The notes: generated from the sequence alone by a model not told the origin. 21,400 nt of DNA from Gammaproteobacteria bacterium (GCA_013287235.1 JABDEF010000018.1:1-21400); one strand, 5' to 3'; positions 1 through 7,847 are shown, counted from the stretch's first letter. A program made the numbers and translations.

Positions 1-66
1 TCTTTGTAAAGTTTTGATCGACCTTCCTATTAAACAAGAAAACTCCTTAATTGCATAGACTTTCAT
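1..66 (-). CDS. tnpA: IS607-family serine recombinase (TnpA), N-terminal fragment cut by window edge
   Basis: Only the first 22 codons are inside the window. They read on the minus strand from an ATG at 66 and begin MKVYAIKEFSCLIGRS, followed by IKTLQR. This is the start of a MerR-like helix-turn-helix, and the 'IKEF..LIGRS.KTLQR' pattern is typical of the DNA-binding head of IS607-family TnpA, a small serine recombinase that moves the element through a circular intermediate. An AAGGAT about ten bases upstream can serve as ribosome binding site. The serine-recombinase catalytic domain, and any tnpB partner, would lie beyond the left edge and cannot be seen. A MerR-type regulator or excisionase with the same head is the main alternative. 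The element's end should fall between this start and the antitoxin gene at 178. Confidence 0.6.
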   Translation of the reverse strand, partial: MKVYAIKEFSCLIGRSIKTLQR

Positions 67-177
67 TTTGAATTTATCCTTGTTAGTTATTGTTAATCCT
101 ATCGGATCTTGATGAAGGCGAGAGATTATCACTTACGAGGATTAATGTCTATCAGTGTCTATTAAATTAATTACTAC

Positions 178-441
178 TCACGACTCTTCCAATTTGTTAA
201 ATAAATCGTCCGCATCTTTACAAACGGTTATACCCTTTCCTTTCCTAGCTTCTCTAATTGCACGAGCCGTTTTTGCGTTCGGGATTTTCAACTCTAATGG
301 CCATTCATGCTCACGCGCAATGCGGGTGTATAACATTGTTATAGCCTGTGTTGGTGTAATACCAAGTTCACTTAAAACATGCTCTGCGATTATTTTTAAT
401 TTAGGCTCCACACGTGCCCTGATAAATGCTGCTTTGCTCAT
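178..441 (-). CDS. RelB/DinJ-family antitoxin, apparently without its toxin
   Basis: This is an 87-residue protein of the RelB/DinJ antitoxin family, which binds and neutralises a RelE/YafQ-type mRNA interferase and represses its own operon. The N-terminus (MSKAAFIRARVEPKLK) is the ribbon-helix-helix DNA-binding strand and helix. It is followed by 'VLSELGITPTQAITMLYTRIA', and the C-terminus ends in the family-typical 'KDADDLFNKL'. The start at 441 is preferred over an in-frame ATG at 483 because a GAGG lies seven bases upstream of it and because the predicted promoter/operator overlaps the longer version. In complete modules the toxin gene overlaps or directly follows the antitoxin. Here the next 110 bases carry no toxin reading frame and lead into an IS607-like recombinase, so the toxin seems to have been lost or displaced. 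It may still act as a repressor or an anti-addiction remnant. Confidence 0.85.
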   Translation of the reverse strand: MSKAAFIRARVEPKLKIIAEHVLSELGITPTQAITMLYTRIAREHEWPLELKIPNAKTARAIREARKGKGITVCKDADDLFNKLEES

Positions 442-460
442 AATAGTTACCTCTAAAATA

Positions 461-489
461 ATTGTATCCCAAATGAGATACAATTACAA
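461..489 (-). promoter_or_regulatory. Promoter with overlapping palindromic operator of the antitoxin gene
   Basis: On the minus strand a -35 TTGTAA (489-484) and a -10 TACAAT (466-461) are separated by exactly 17 bases. They overlap a perfect inverted repeat, ATTGTATC (461-468) and GATACAAT (477-484), with an eight-base centre. Ribbon-helix-helix antitoxins bind such palindromes to repress their own promoter, so this is very probably the autoregulatory operator. Placement is seen directly; binding is inferred from the family. Confidence 0.65.
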
Positions 490-571
490 GTGAACAAGCC
501 TAATAGGCTGCTTAAGGAAACCCTGCCGAAAATGAGGCATGTACGCAACGCCTTTACTTGATAGAAATCCA

Positions 572-1369
572 TCACACATTTCGCACGCTAAATATTTTTT
601 CATCTTGAAGCCGCATCGCTGTCAATGCATATCCCCATACACATCCTGTATCCAAAGCAAATGTATTCGGTGTGTCTGTGACACCGCCCAATGCGGCCCA
701 GTGACCAAAAATAATTTTTACATTCTCCGTCTGACGATGCGGCAATTGAAACCACGGTATAAGATCTTTTACTTTTTTTTCTGTATGCTCGAGCGCCAAG
801 CGGCCATCAGGATAGCAAAGTCGCGCCCGCGTGAAATAATTGGTAATGCAGCGTAAACGGTCAAATCCTTGCAAGTGCGGATCCCACTGATCGGGAAAAT
901 TGCCATACATGTGTTGAAAAAAGGTTTTGGCTTTCTCACTTTGTAATATCGCTTCCACTTCATGGCTCAACGTAGCGGCTGTCTTAAGATCCCAAGCGGG
1001 CGCGAGCCCTGCATGTACCATGAGATATTCTAATTTTTCATCATAATGCAAAAGCGGTTGTGTAGATAACCATTGCATGAGCTCTTCCCGATCCGATGCG
1101 TGTAGAATGTCATTTAAGGTATCTTCATGAAAACCTTTGTGTATACCATGTAAAAGTGCCAGCAAATGCAAATCATGATTTCCGAGTACGATTTTATGAT
1201 GCGATCCCAGTTGCTTAATGAATCGTAATGTTTCTAAGGATTTGGGTCCTCGATTTACCAGATCTCCCGTGAACCATAAAGAATCTTCTTTTTCGTTAAA
1301 ATGAATGAGATCTAAAAGTTCCCGAAGTGCGTCATAACATCCTTGAATATCACCGATGGCGTAATGCAT
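572..1369 (-). CDS. apaH: Diadenosine tetraphosphatase (symmetrical Ap4A hydrolase)
   Basis: ApaH splits Ap4A symmetrically into two ADP and removes 5' Np4 caps from RNA. The 265-residue protein carries the metallophosphoesterase signatures in order: GDIQG (6-10), GDLVNRGP (35-42), GNHD (63-66), then VHAGLAP and FGHWAALGG further on, which supply metal-binding and catalytic His/Asp/Asn residues. Length is close to the E. coli enzyme (about 280). Its ATG shares one base with the rsmA stop (TAATG on the minus strand), so the two are almost certainly co-transcribed and translationally coupled. In Enterobacteria apaG lies between rsmA and apaH; it is absent here. The 88 bases between this stop and the antitoxin promoter hold only a short perfect palindrome (AGCCTA-A-TAGGCT, 497-509) and no clear terminator. 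Confidence 0.95.
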   Translation of the reverse strand: MHYAIGDIQGCYDALRELLDLIHFNEKEDSLWFTGDLVNRGPKSLETLRFIKQLGSHHKIVLGNHDLHLLALLHGIHKGFHEDTLNDILHASDREELMQWLSTQPLLHYDEKLEYLMVHAGLAPAWDLKTAATLSHEVEAILQSEKAKTFFQHMYGNFPDQWDPHLQGFDRLRCITNYFTRARLCYPDGRLALEHTEKKVKDLIPWFQLPHRQTENVKIIFGHWAALGGVTDTPNTFALDTGCVWGYALTAMRLQDEKIFSVRNV

Positions 1370-2151
1370 TAATGAGATACCGTTTGATTACTGATTTCGA
1401 CGTAGTCTTTCACCCCAATTTGCTCTGGCCGTAAATGTGAATCGATAGGAATTTTTTGCCAATCGACATCGTTAATTAATTCTTTCAAGCTATTGCGTAA
1501 TGTTTTTCTGCGGTGAGAAAATGCTGTTTTCACAATATTGGCAAAATGTAGGTAATTTAATGCACGAGGCGCGATGCCATGGTAAGGCACCAATCGTACG
1601 ATACTCGATTCTACTTCTGGCGGTGGATAAAATGCGTCCGGCGATACATCACACAAAGCTTCGGCTTTACAATGATATTGGACCATAATGCTCAGTCGTC
1701 CATACTCTTTGGTGCTCGGTAATGCGGCGATTCGATGTACCACTTCTTTTTGCAGCATAAAATGCATATCGCGGATGTGTTCTGCATATGCTAAAACATG
1801 AAAAATTAAAGGCGTTGAAATATTATAAGGTAAATTACCGATGAGACGCATAGCGCCTTTTTTTTCTATCAAGGGCATAAAATCGAATGTTAAGGCGTCC
1901 GCTTCATAAACGATTAAATGGCCTTTATCTTCTGCGCGGCGTTTTAATGCAGGAATTAAATCACGATCAATTTCAATGACTTCTAATTCACCCAGTATTC
2001 TTAAAAAAGGAATGGTGAGTGCACCTTGCCCGGGGCCTATCTCGACAATGTGTTCATTGGGCGCTGGAGCAACAAAATCGACGATGCGTTGAATGATGTT
2101 TTTATCGTGTAAAAAATGCTGTCCAAAACGTTTGCGTGGCGTGTGGCCCAT
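1369..2151 (-). CDS. rsmA: 16S rRNA (adenine1518-N6/adenine1519-N6)-dimethyltransferase
   Basis: RsmA (KsgA) dimethylates two adjacent adenines in helix 45 of 16S rRNA, a late checkpoint in 30S assembly. The 260-residue protein begins with the family-typical RKRFGQHFLHD. It has the SAM-binding motif GPGQGALT (39-46), acidic motif II 'VIEID', and the adenine-methyltransferase catalytic motif NLPYNIS (near 105-111). The C-terminal helical domain contains 'AFSHRRKTLRNSLK'. Start at 2151 is supported by AGGAG nine bases upstream. It leads a two-gene unit with apaH. Length and all motifs are intact, so it should be functional. Confidence 0.96.
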   Translation of the reverse strand: MGHTPRKRFGQHFLHDKNIIQRIVDFVAPAPNEHIVEIGPGQGALTIPFLRILGELEVIEIDRDLIPALKRRAEDKGHLIVYEADALTFDFMPLIEKKGAMRLIGNLPYNISTPLIFHVLAYAEHIRDMHFMLQKEVVHRIAALPSTKEYGRLSIMVQYHCKAEALCDVSPDAFYPPPEVESSIVRLVPYHGIAPRALNYLHFANIVKTAFSHRRKTLRNSLKELINDVDWQKIPIDSHLRPEQIGVKDYVEISNQTVSH

Positions 2152-2587
2152 GAAAGGGTTCTCCTAATTTTTTATCGGCCAACTCTAAAAAAATCATATT
2201 TATTATGACAAATATTGTATGTAGATTCTATGCTGCTAGATGTATTTTTTATAATTAATAACTTATATTTTTACCATTTTATATACTTTTTAATCCAATT
2301 ATTGTACTATTGTAGTTGTATTCAAAAAAACCGTTGTCGACAATATTACAATATTATGGAACAAAGATATTTTCTATTACCAATAAATCTGTTAGACTGA
2401 TCTGCTCAATACGGGTACATAATTATAAAATATGTCCATGATTAATGCCGTCTCACAACTCATTTCACAGAATTGCTACGCATTTTTTGTGTTCCTGCCA
2501 GGTATCCGCCGGTTTTCCTTCCGGTGAGCTCAATGGCAGGGCGGGCGTCCGTAATATAAATCGCAAAAACCATAAGAGGTATTAGAA
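2152..2587. other. 436-base intergenic stretch between rsmA and the OTU gene
   Basis: The rsmA/OTU gap must hold divergent promoters. The left two thirds (to about 2440) is very AT-rich, with a TTGTCGACAA palindrome near 2333 and a TATAAAAT (2424-2431) that could be the -10 of the OTU gene, but no convincing -35 partner. A 61-codon frame across 2215-2400 begins with TTG, lacks a ribosome binding site and looks fortuitous. From about 2490 base composition changes abruptly to GC-rich, with a nested hairpin (2494-2540, listed separately). No PmrA-type TTAA repeat, tRNA or insertion sequence was found. Confidence 0.5.
2494..2540 (+). promoter_or_regulatory. GC-rich nested hairpin in the leader of the OTU gene
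   Basis: CCTGCCA (2494-2500) pairs with TGGCAGG (2534-2540). Inside that, CGCCGG (2507-2512) pairs with CCGGTG (2521-2526, one G-U) around an eight-base loop. The structure ends 47 bases before the OTU start codon and stands out in AT-rich DNA. There is no T-run after it, so a simple intrinsic terminator is unlikely. It could be a structured 5' leader, an mRNA stabiliser or a remnant of a repeat. The pairing is seen; function is unknown. Confidence 0.4.
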
Positions 2588-5500
2588 ATGCAGCACAATG
2601 ACACTATGAAAAATCAAAATAACACAACGATAACGCCTGAAACGTCACTACACTGTGGGTATTTAAAAGCATTAGGTTTATTAAACATAGCTAAAAACTC
2701 ACCTATTGCCAAACAAAAAATAATTGATCATTTTGCTACCATACTATTAATAATAAATCACGAAAGCAGTGGGAACGTAAAAGAGAAAAAAATAAGTAAA
2801 ACGGCCGAAAGTAGCTTCAGGGGAAGTTATGGCTATTTAAATACTGAATTTCAGATAGATCCAGACGGTATTGCGGTTAATAAGGCTTATAATGTTATCC
2901 AGAACGATCTTACGAATTTAGATCTCAAACCAACAAGTAAAGCGGAGGAAGTGCATGACAAATATTTAAATTTGTGGTCCAATGCATTGCTCGACTCTAA
3001 AGAAGAACCTGAAAAAAATTTACAAGAATCCTATGATAGATTGCGCTTAATTCCTTCTTTTGCAGTACCATCCACCTCTCAAGATATTGCTAATGAGGCA
3101 CGTAGGTTATTATATGGTTCTCAAACATCCGAAGTAAATGAGCAAAAATCAACTTCACAGTCTTCTCCAAGTTCGTTATCTAACAACTCATCTTCTAGCA
3201 CACCGCTTTCAAGCCAAGATAAGCCTATCGAAGAAAAAAAAGTTACTCCAGAAGATATCAAGCGATTTGAAGAATTGGATTTTCTGGCTGACTTCTATGA
3301 AGATGCAGATCTTTCTACATCAGAACATTTTCGTAAAATGGCTGACACTATAACTTCGTTTTCGGGCTCATTGTTGCAACCTTGCTCAATTCCATCGCCC
3401 ACCTCCTTACCATTAGATCCTAAGCTATCATCCGATGTGATAATGTTTCAATCAATACACTGGAAGGCTTTAAGAATTTTAGGTTTCAAATTAGATGGTG
3501 TTTCATCTATTCCCAAGCAAAAGGTAATTGATCAGTATAGTACTATATTACTCAAAATCTTGACCAAGGAAATACAAGGTGTGTCTGAGAAAGCTGTAGT
3601 TGCAGCTTATCAATGTATAAAATACAACTTTGACCTGAATGATCAACATATGCTTTTTGAGAATGTTAAGCAGACCCTTAGTACTTTAGGGCTCACATTA
3701 ACACAGGAAATCAATAAAAAGGCGGTTGATGATGCATATACAAAGAAGTGGCAAGAAGCAGTGTTGAGGGGTACTGGTAATCTAGAGCCTAATGCTAACA
3801 TCGTAGCTGCTTATGCTAACTTGCAATTATTTCCTCCATTGAAATCAGATTTCACTCACGAACGCATTGTTAGAATGGCTTATGATAATTTATTTGGAGA
3901 ATCCAGTGAGCAAAAATCCTCTTCACAGTCTTCCTTAAGTTCATCATCTAGCAACTCTTCAAGTACACAGTCAGCAGTTTCCGCTAATTCAAAAGTAGCT
4001 GAAAACACCTCTCCATCACCCGCTAGCACTTCCTCACCATCCAGTCCTAAGTCGTCAAGCAAGCTGCCCGGGAGGGAGTTTTTGTATGAAATGCATAAGA
4101 CTGATTTAAACATGTTAGATTTAAAAAGGACAGATTTACAATTAGATAGTTCATCTGCTGACGCGGAAAAAATAAATTTTCAATATCTTGCTATACTATC
4201 AAAAATAGATCGCAACGCAAAAGATGAAAAAATAACTGTCGATGAGCTAGATGAAGTTTATAAGCGTTTAGAGTCTGACTTTCAATTGGACTTTTCACGT
4301 GTCAATAATGCAGAGGAATACCTTAAAATTTTTAAACTCACCTTAAAGAGTTCAGCAGAAGAGTTGCATGTCAAATTTAGAGAGATGTGTAAAGAAGACA
4401 TAGGGGAATCGGGGTACCCTTCTAGTTATTATATAAATGCCTACAACAATTTGCGAAAACATGCTCCTTATAAATCAAAACTCTCCAGTGAACAGATTAT
4501 TGAAGGCATTTTTGTCGAATTAGAGCAAAAACCCTCTTCACAGCTTTCCTCAAGCTCATCATCTGATCTTAAATTATCAAATGAGCTTTCTACGGACTTT
4601 CTAAGTACGGACCTTCTAAATAAAGAGCAGGAGGAGGTTTTAGAAAAATTAGGTTTAAAAATAAAAAGTACTACTTCTATTAGCAAAGAACAGATAACTG
4701 AGCAGTATATTAATTTCTTATGCCGAACAGCGAATGGAGAAGAAACAGATAAAAATAAAAACTTACAAGTAACAACTGTTTTTAACCATTTAAACGACAC
4801 GTTCAAACTAGTTGATGAATATATGCTTGCCCTTCGCTTTGAATCTAAGCTTGATCATGACCGTAACTCATCGTCAAGCACGTCAGGTTTACCTTTTGAA
4901 ACTAAAGATAATAAACCAAGCCTAATCCAGGAAGTACAATGGTCATTGGCACTCCAAAATACTGCCCAGAAATATCACTTGATATTGAAGGATGTGAAGG
5001 ATGATGGCAATTGCTTATTTCATGCGATCAGTGATCAATTAAAAGAGCGCTATGGCGTAACACTATCTGCAGATTATCTACGCATAATTGCCATGGAACA
5101 AATGAAAACTTTCCCTGACATTTATGCTGATGTTATTAGCGGAGGTGCTGATTATAACTTCAGACACCTGACAAAGGAAACGTTAAAGAAATACGAAAAA
5201 GAAATGGCTAATGCATTCGAAGTCATTCGAGCGATGTATAATAATAAACCGTTGACAGAAGATGAGATTTATGCGCAATGTCTCGAAACTGATGCAGTGA
5301 GTACGCAAGCTGCGAATTGCATAATCGAGGCCATAAGCTCTTTGCTCGCCCCCCAAGAGATCGTTGAGACGCATGCCAATTCGATGTTAGAACATCTAAA
5401 TCTCAATGGTGCAAAGGGCAGCGTTGAAGAACCAAAATGGGCAGATCACATCCATCTAAAGCTAATATCAGATGCTTTAAATATACCGCTTTTATGTTTT

Positions 5501-7747
5501 AAAGCGCCACAGGATAATTCTCCCGTTACTCTCGATTATTATGCACAAAATGATGTTGATACCGTTAAAGAAAAAGAACCTCTATTAATTGCTTATAACG
5601 GTATAAGCCACTATTCATCCCTGCGTGAAGGTCATAATCAATTTAACTTAACTGCTTTAAAAAGTGATCCATTCATGGCTGGAGTCAATATAACAAAACC
5701 TCCAGAAAAAGCTTCGAAGGCATTAACAATAGAACAATTAAGAGCACTGGCAGCAGAAAAAGACATAAACAAAGTCGCTGACATTTTCACAAAGGCTAGG
5801 AACGATGAGATTGCGAAAGAAAATAAATTAAACTCAATAAAGAACAGATACCCATCGGTATTCAGAGCTGCTCAAGAATATAATTTGACATTGAAGGAGG
5901 TGAGTGATCATGATCTATTTCATACTATCAGTGATCAATTAAAAGAGCGCTACGAAGTAGACATTCCACCAAATTTTCTATGCATAATCGCTATGGAACA
6001 AATGAAAACTTTCCCTGAGCTTTACGCCAATTTTATCAAATCAAGGATTGATCACCAACTTTACGACAATTTTATTAGCTCACAAACCGATTATGGATTC
6101 AGACACCTGGCAGAGGGAACCCTCAAGCGTTTGGAAAATCATCCTAAAATGGATAAGGCATTCAAAGAAATTCGAGCCCTATATAATGATGAAGAAAGCA
6201 AAATGACATTAGATAATATCTATCAATGTTGTCGTGAAGTTGATGAGGTTGGTCAGTTGGCTGCGGGTTTCATACTCGAGGCTATACAACCTATGCTCGC
6301 ACCCGAAGATATTGCCAAGGCTCATGATAATTTAATGTTAGAAAATCTAAATCTCATTGATATAGGGGCCAGCAATAGCATTAAACCACCAAATTGGTCA
6401 ACTCATCTTTATCAGAAGCTAATATCAGATGCTTTAGGCATACCGCTTTTATCTCTAGAAACATCAGATAAATCTCCATCCACTACGCTCCATTATTATG
6501 CTCAGCACGATTCCTTAGGAGAGCAGCGATCAGTGCCGGTAATTGCCTATAATGGTGAAGGTCATTATTTATCTTTGCATGGAGATGACAGTTTAATTAC
6601 TAAAATAAAAACCGGAGACTCAATCGAGGGAATCAACATAAAAGAAACTTCAGGAAACGCTTCGAAGCCATTAACAGTAGAACAAATAAAAGAGTTGGCT
6701 AAACAAGATATAAGCAATGTGACTAACGCTTTTAGAAATGCTAAAGGCTACATAGCGAAAGAAAATAAACCGAATAAAAACTCTGCAGAAGACACTGGAA
6801 GCTTCCCTTCACGAGCAGAAGCCAAGAAAGATGCAATTGCTTTATTAAAAGAAGAGTTAGCAGATGTAAGAGAATTAAACGCTGCAGCTAAGACTTTTTT
6901 GCAGGAATTAAACTCATCCTTTTCTCCAACATACAATTTGCAAAACATGTCGAAAAATTTTATAAAAATGTGGGGAAAAAAGAAGAAAAAGAACCATCCT
7001 GAAGTCAAAGTGGCTCATCAAGCTGAAGCCCAATACTACAGAACAGAAATTCGCGATACCTACAATCTATTTAAGAAAACGTACGAGGAAATTTTAAAAA
7101 CTATCGAGACAAAATATCAGCAATTAGAATACATTTATGAGAATTTAGAACTCACTGATCCACATGCTAAGATTCAAAAGACTGAAACACAATTGGTATC
7201 ATTACGTAATTTTGTAAATCGACTTTTAAATTCGACTACCTTAAAAATGACATATTTGGATCTTATAGACGCTGCTTTAGATGAAGTGATGGATTTAAAC
7301 GCGTTAGTATGGGAAAAATATTTAGAACTAGAACGGAAAAAACCGTCAACAATTATGCAGCACAATGAAGTCGAGCGTGTAGAAGGAATAAAAAATAAGA
7401 GAAAAGCGTTTGAAGAATATAAATTACTTGCAAAGAATGGAAATAGCTATGCTCAGCTTAAGGTGGCTGAGTGTTATCAAAATGGCACCGGGACCCCTCA
7501 AAGTTTTATGAAGGCCGTCGAATCGTATGAAAAAATAACAGAGACCTATGAGTTTGTTGGCGACTATATAAAGAGATTAAAGGCTTCAGTCGAACAAATG
7601 GAGGATCAAAGGCTAAAAGAGTTAGATAGTAATAAGAGCCAAAATTCGTCTGAGCCTGATATAAGATTTTTTACCAGAAAAATAACGGATGATAAGACGA
7701 TAGAAACCTTAACAAAGTCACAGAAGTCAATAAAAAATGGAAGATAG
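2588..7747 (+). CDS. Giant tandem-OTU protein (one active-looking, one degenerate OTU domain), probable secreted effector
   Basis: This is a 1719-residue protein with no signal peptide and no obvious membrane span. Residues about 20-760 contain three and a half degenerate helical repeats separated by Ser-rich linkers (about 176-213, 436-495, 647-670). Residues about 790-1016 form an OTU cysteine protease domain with DDGNCLF (D805/D806, C809) and the His motif YNGISHYS (H1008). Residues about 1090-1335 are a second OTU copy that keeps the late His (YNGEGHY, H1326) but reads SDHDLF where the Cys motif should be. A Lys/Glu-rich helical stretch follows (about 1390-1590, with WGKKKKKN at 1462-1469), then one Sel1-like repeat (about 1605-1650) and a polar tail. 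OTU proteases cleave ubiquitin chains, a eukaryotic substrate, so delivery into a host is inferred. The start follows AGAGG nine bases upstream; M7 is an alternative. No homologue of the N-terminal part is recognised. Confidence 0.85.
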   Translation: MQHNDTMKNQNNTTITPETSLHCGYLKALGLLNIAKNSPIAKQKIIDHFATILLIINHESSGNVKEKKISKTAESSFRGSYGYLNTEFQIDPDGIAVNKAYNVIQNDLTNLDLKPTSKAEEVHDKYLNLWSNALLDSKEEPEKNLQESYDRLRLIPSFAVPSTSQDIANEARRLLYGSQTSEVNEQKSTSQSSPSSLSNNSSSSTPLSSQDKPIEEKKVTPEDIKRFEELDFLADFYEDADLSTSEHFRKMADTITSFSGSLLQPCSIPSPTSLPLDPKLSSDVIMFQSIHWKALRILGFKLDGVSSIPKQKVIDQYSTILLKILTKEIQGVSEKAVVAAYQCIKYNFDLNDQHMLFENVKQTLSTLGLTLTQEINKKAVDDAYTKKWQEAVLRGTGNLEPNANIVAAYANLQLFPPLKSDFTHERIVRMAYDNLFGESSEQKSSSQSSLSSSSSNSSSTQSAVSANSKVAENTSPSPASTSSPSSPKSSSKLPGREFLYEMHKTDLNMLDLKRTDLQLDSSSADAEKINFQYLAILSKIDRNAKDEKITVDELDEVYKRLESDFQLDFSRVNNAEEYLKIFKLTLKSSAEELHVKFREMCKEDIGESGYPSSYYINAYNNLRKHAPYKSKLSSEQIIEGIFVELEQKPSSQLSSSSSSDLKLSNELSTDFLSTDLLNKEQEEVLEKLGLKIKSTTSISKEQITEQYINFLCRTANGEETDKNKNLQVTTVFNHLNDTFKLVDEYMLALRFESKLDHDRNSSSSTSGLPFETKDNKPSLIQEVQWSLALQNTAQKYHLILKDVKDDGNCLFHAISDQLKERYGVTLSADYLRIIAMEQMKTFPDIYADVISGGADYNFRHLTKETLKKYEKEMANAFEVIRAMYNNKPLTEDEIYAQCLETDAVSTQAANCIIEAISSLLAPQEIVETHANSMLEHLNLNGAKGSVEEPKWADHIHLKLISDALNIPLLCFKAPQDNSPVTLDYYAQNDVDTVKEKEPLLIAYNGISHYSSLREGHNQFNLTALKSDPFMAGVNITKPPEKASKALTIEQLRALAAEKDINKVADIFTKARNDEIAKENKLNSIKNRYPSVFRAAQEYNLTLKEVSDHDLFHTISDQLKERYEVDIPPNFLCIIAMEQMKTFPELYANFIKSRIDHQLYDNFISSQTDYGFRHLAEGTLKRLENHPKMDKAFKEIRALYNDEESKMTLDNIYQCCREVDEVGQLAAGFILEAIQPMLAPEDIAKAHDNLMLENLNLIDIGASNSIKPPNWSTHLYQKLISDALGIPLLSLETSDKSPSTTLHYYAQHDSLGEQRSVPVIAYNGEGHYLSLHGDDSLITKIKTGDSIEGINIKETSGNASKPLTVEQIKELAKQDISNVTNAFRNAKGYIAKENKPNKNSAEDTGSFPSRAEAKKDAIALLKEELADVRELNAAAKTFLQELNSSFSPTYNLQNMSKNFIKMWGKKKKKNHPEVKVAHQAEAQYYRTEIRDTYNLFKKTYEEILKTIETKYQQLEYIYENLELTDPHAKIQKTETQLVSLRNFVNRLLNSTTLKMTYLDLIDAALDEVMDLNALVWEKYLELERKKPSTIMQHNEVERVEGIKNKRKAFEEYKLLAKNGNSYAQLKVAECYQNGTGTPQSFMKAVESYEKITETYEFVGDYIKRLKASVEQMEDQRLKELDSNKSQNSSEPDIRFFTRKITDDKTIETLTKSQKSIKNGR
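4940..6790 (+). repeat. Internal tandem duplication of the OTU domain plus its trailing linker
   Basis: The OTU-coding segment is present twice in direct tandem. Matching stretches such as 'ATGGAACAAATGAAAACTTT' recur exactly 900 bases apart (from 5093 and 5993), and long runs around the LKERY and KLISDAL codons are also nearly identical. The linker after each OTU is duplicated too (SKALTIEQLRALA versus SKPLTVEQIKELA, then IAKENK in both). The second copy lost six bases and the DGNC codons at its catalytic site and gained an insertion near 6040-6080. Sequence similarity is seen directly; a duplication followed by divergence is the inference. Confidence 0.85.
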
Positions 7748-7805
7748 CCAGCTATGATAGTATGGACGCTGCCATCTTTAACTCGCCGGCGCGAAATTAA
7801 CGAAT

Positions 7806-7840
7806 CTGTCATGCCAGCTTAAAGCATGCTGGCATGACAG
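7806..7840. repeat. 35-bp dispersed palindrome, copy 1 (possible bidirectional terminator)
   Basis: Perfect 13-bp arms CTGTCATGCCAGC (7806-7818) and GCTGGCATGACAG (7828-7840) flank a nine-base loop. It lies between the convergent OTU and symporter genes, eight bases past the symporter stop. It has no T-run, so any terminator role is uncertain. A reverse-complement copy with two mismatches lies at 12349-12383, and half of one arm region recurs at 18550-18563. Confidence 0.8.
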
Positions 7841-7847
7841 GACAGAA

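Noticed and set aside
155..493. 112-codon frame on the plus strand opposite the antitoxin
   Set aside because: It lies antisense to a recognisable RelB/DinJ gene and has no family resemblance or ribosome binding site.
497..509. AGCCTA-A-TAGGCT palindrome between apaH and the antitoxin
   Set aside because: Too short and without a T-run for a terminator; a chance palindrome is as likely.
539..856. 105-codon plus-strand frame
   Set aside because: It is antisense to the conserved apaH gene; the product has no domain features.
2215..2400. 61-codon frame in the intergenic stretch before the OTU gene
   Set aside because: It starts with TTG, has no ribosome binding site, and its Phe/Tyr/Leu/Ile-rich product is what random AT-rich DNA yields.
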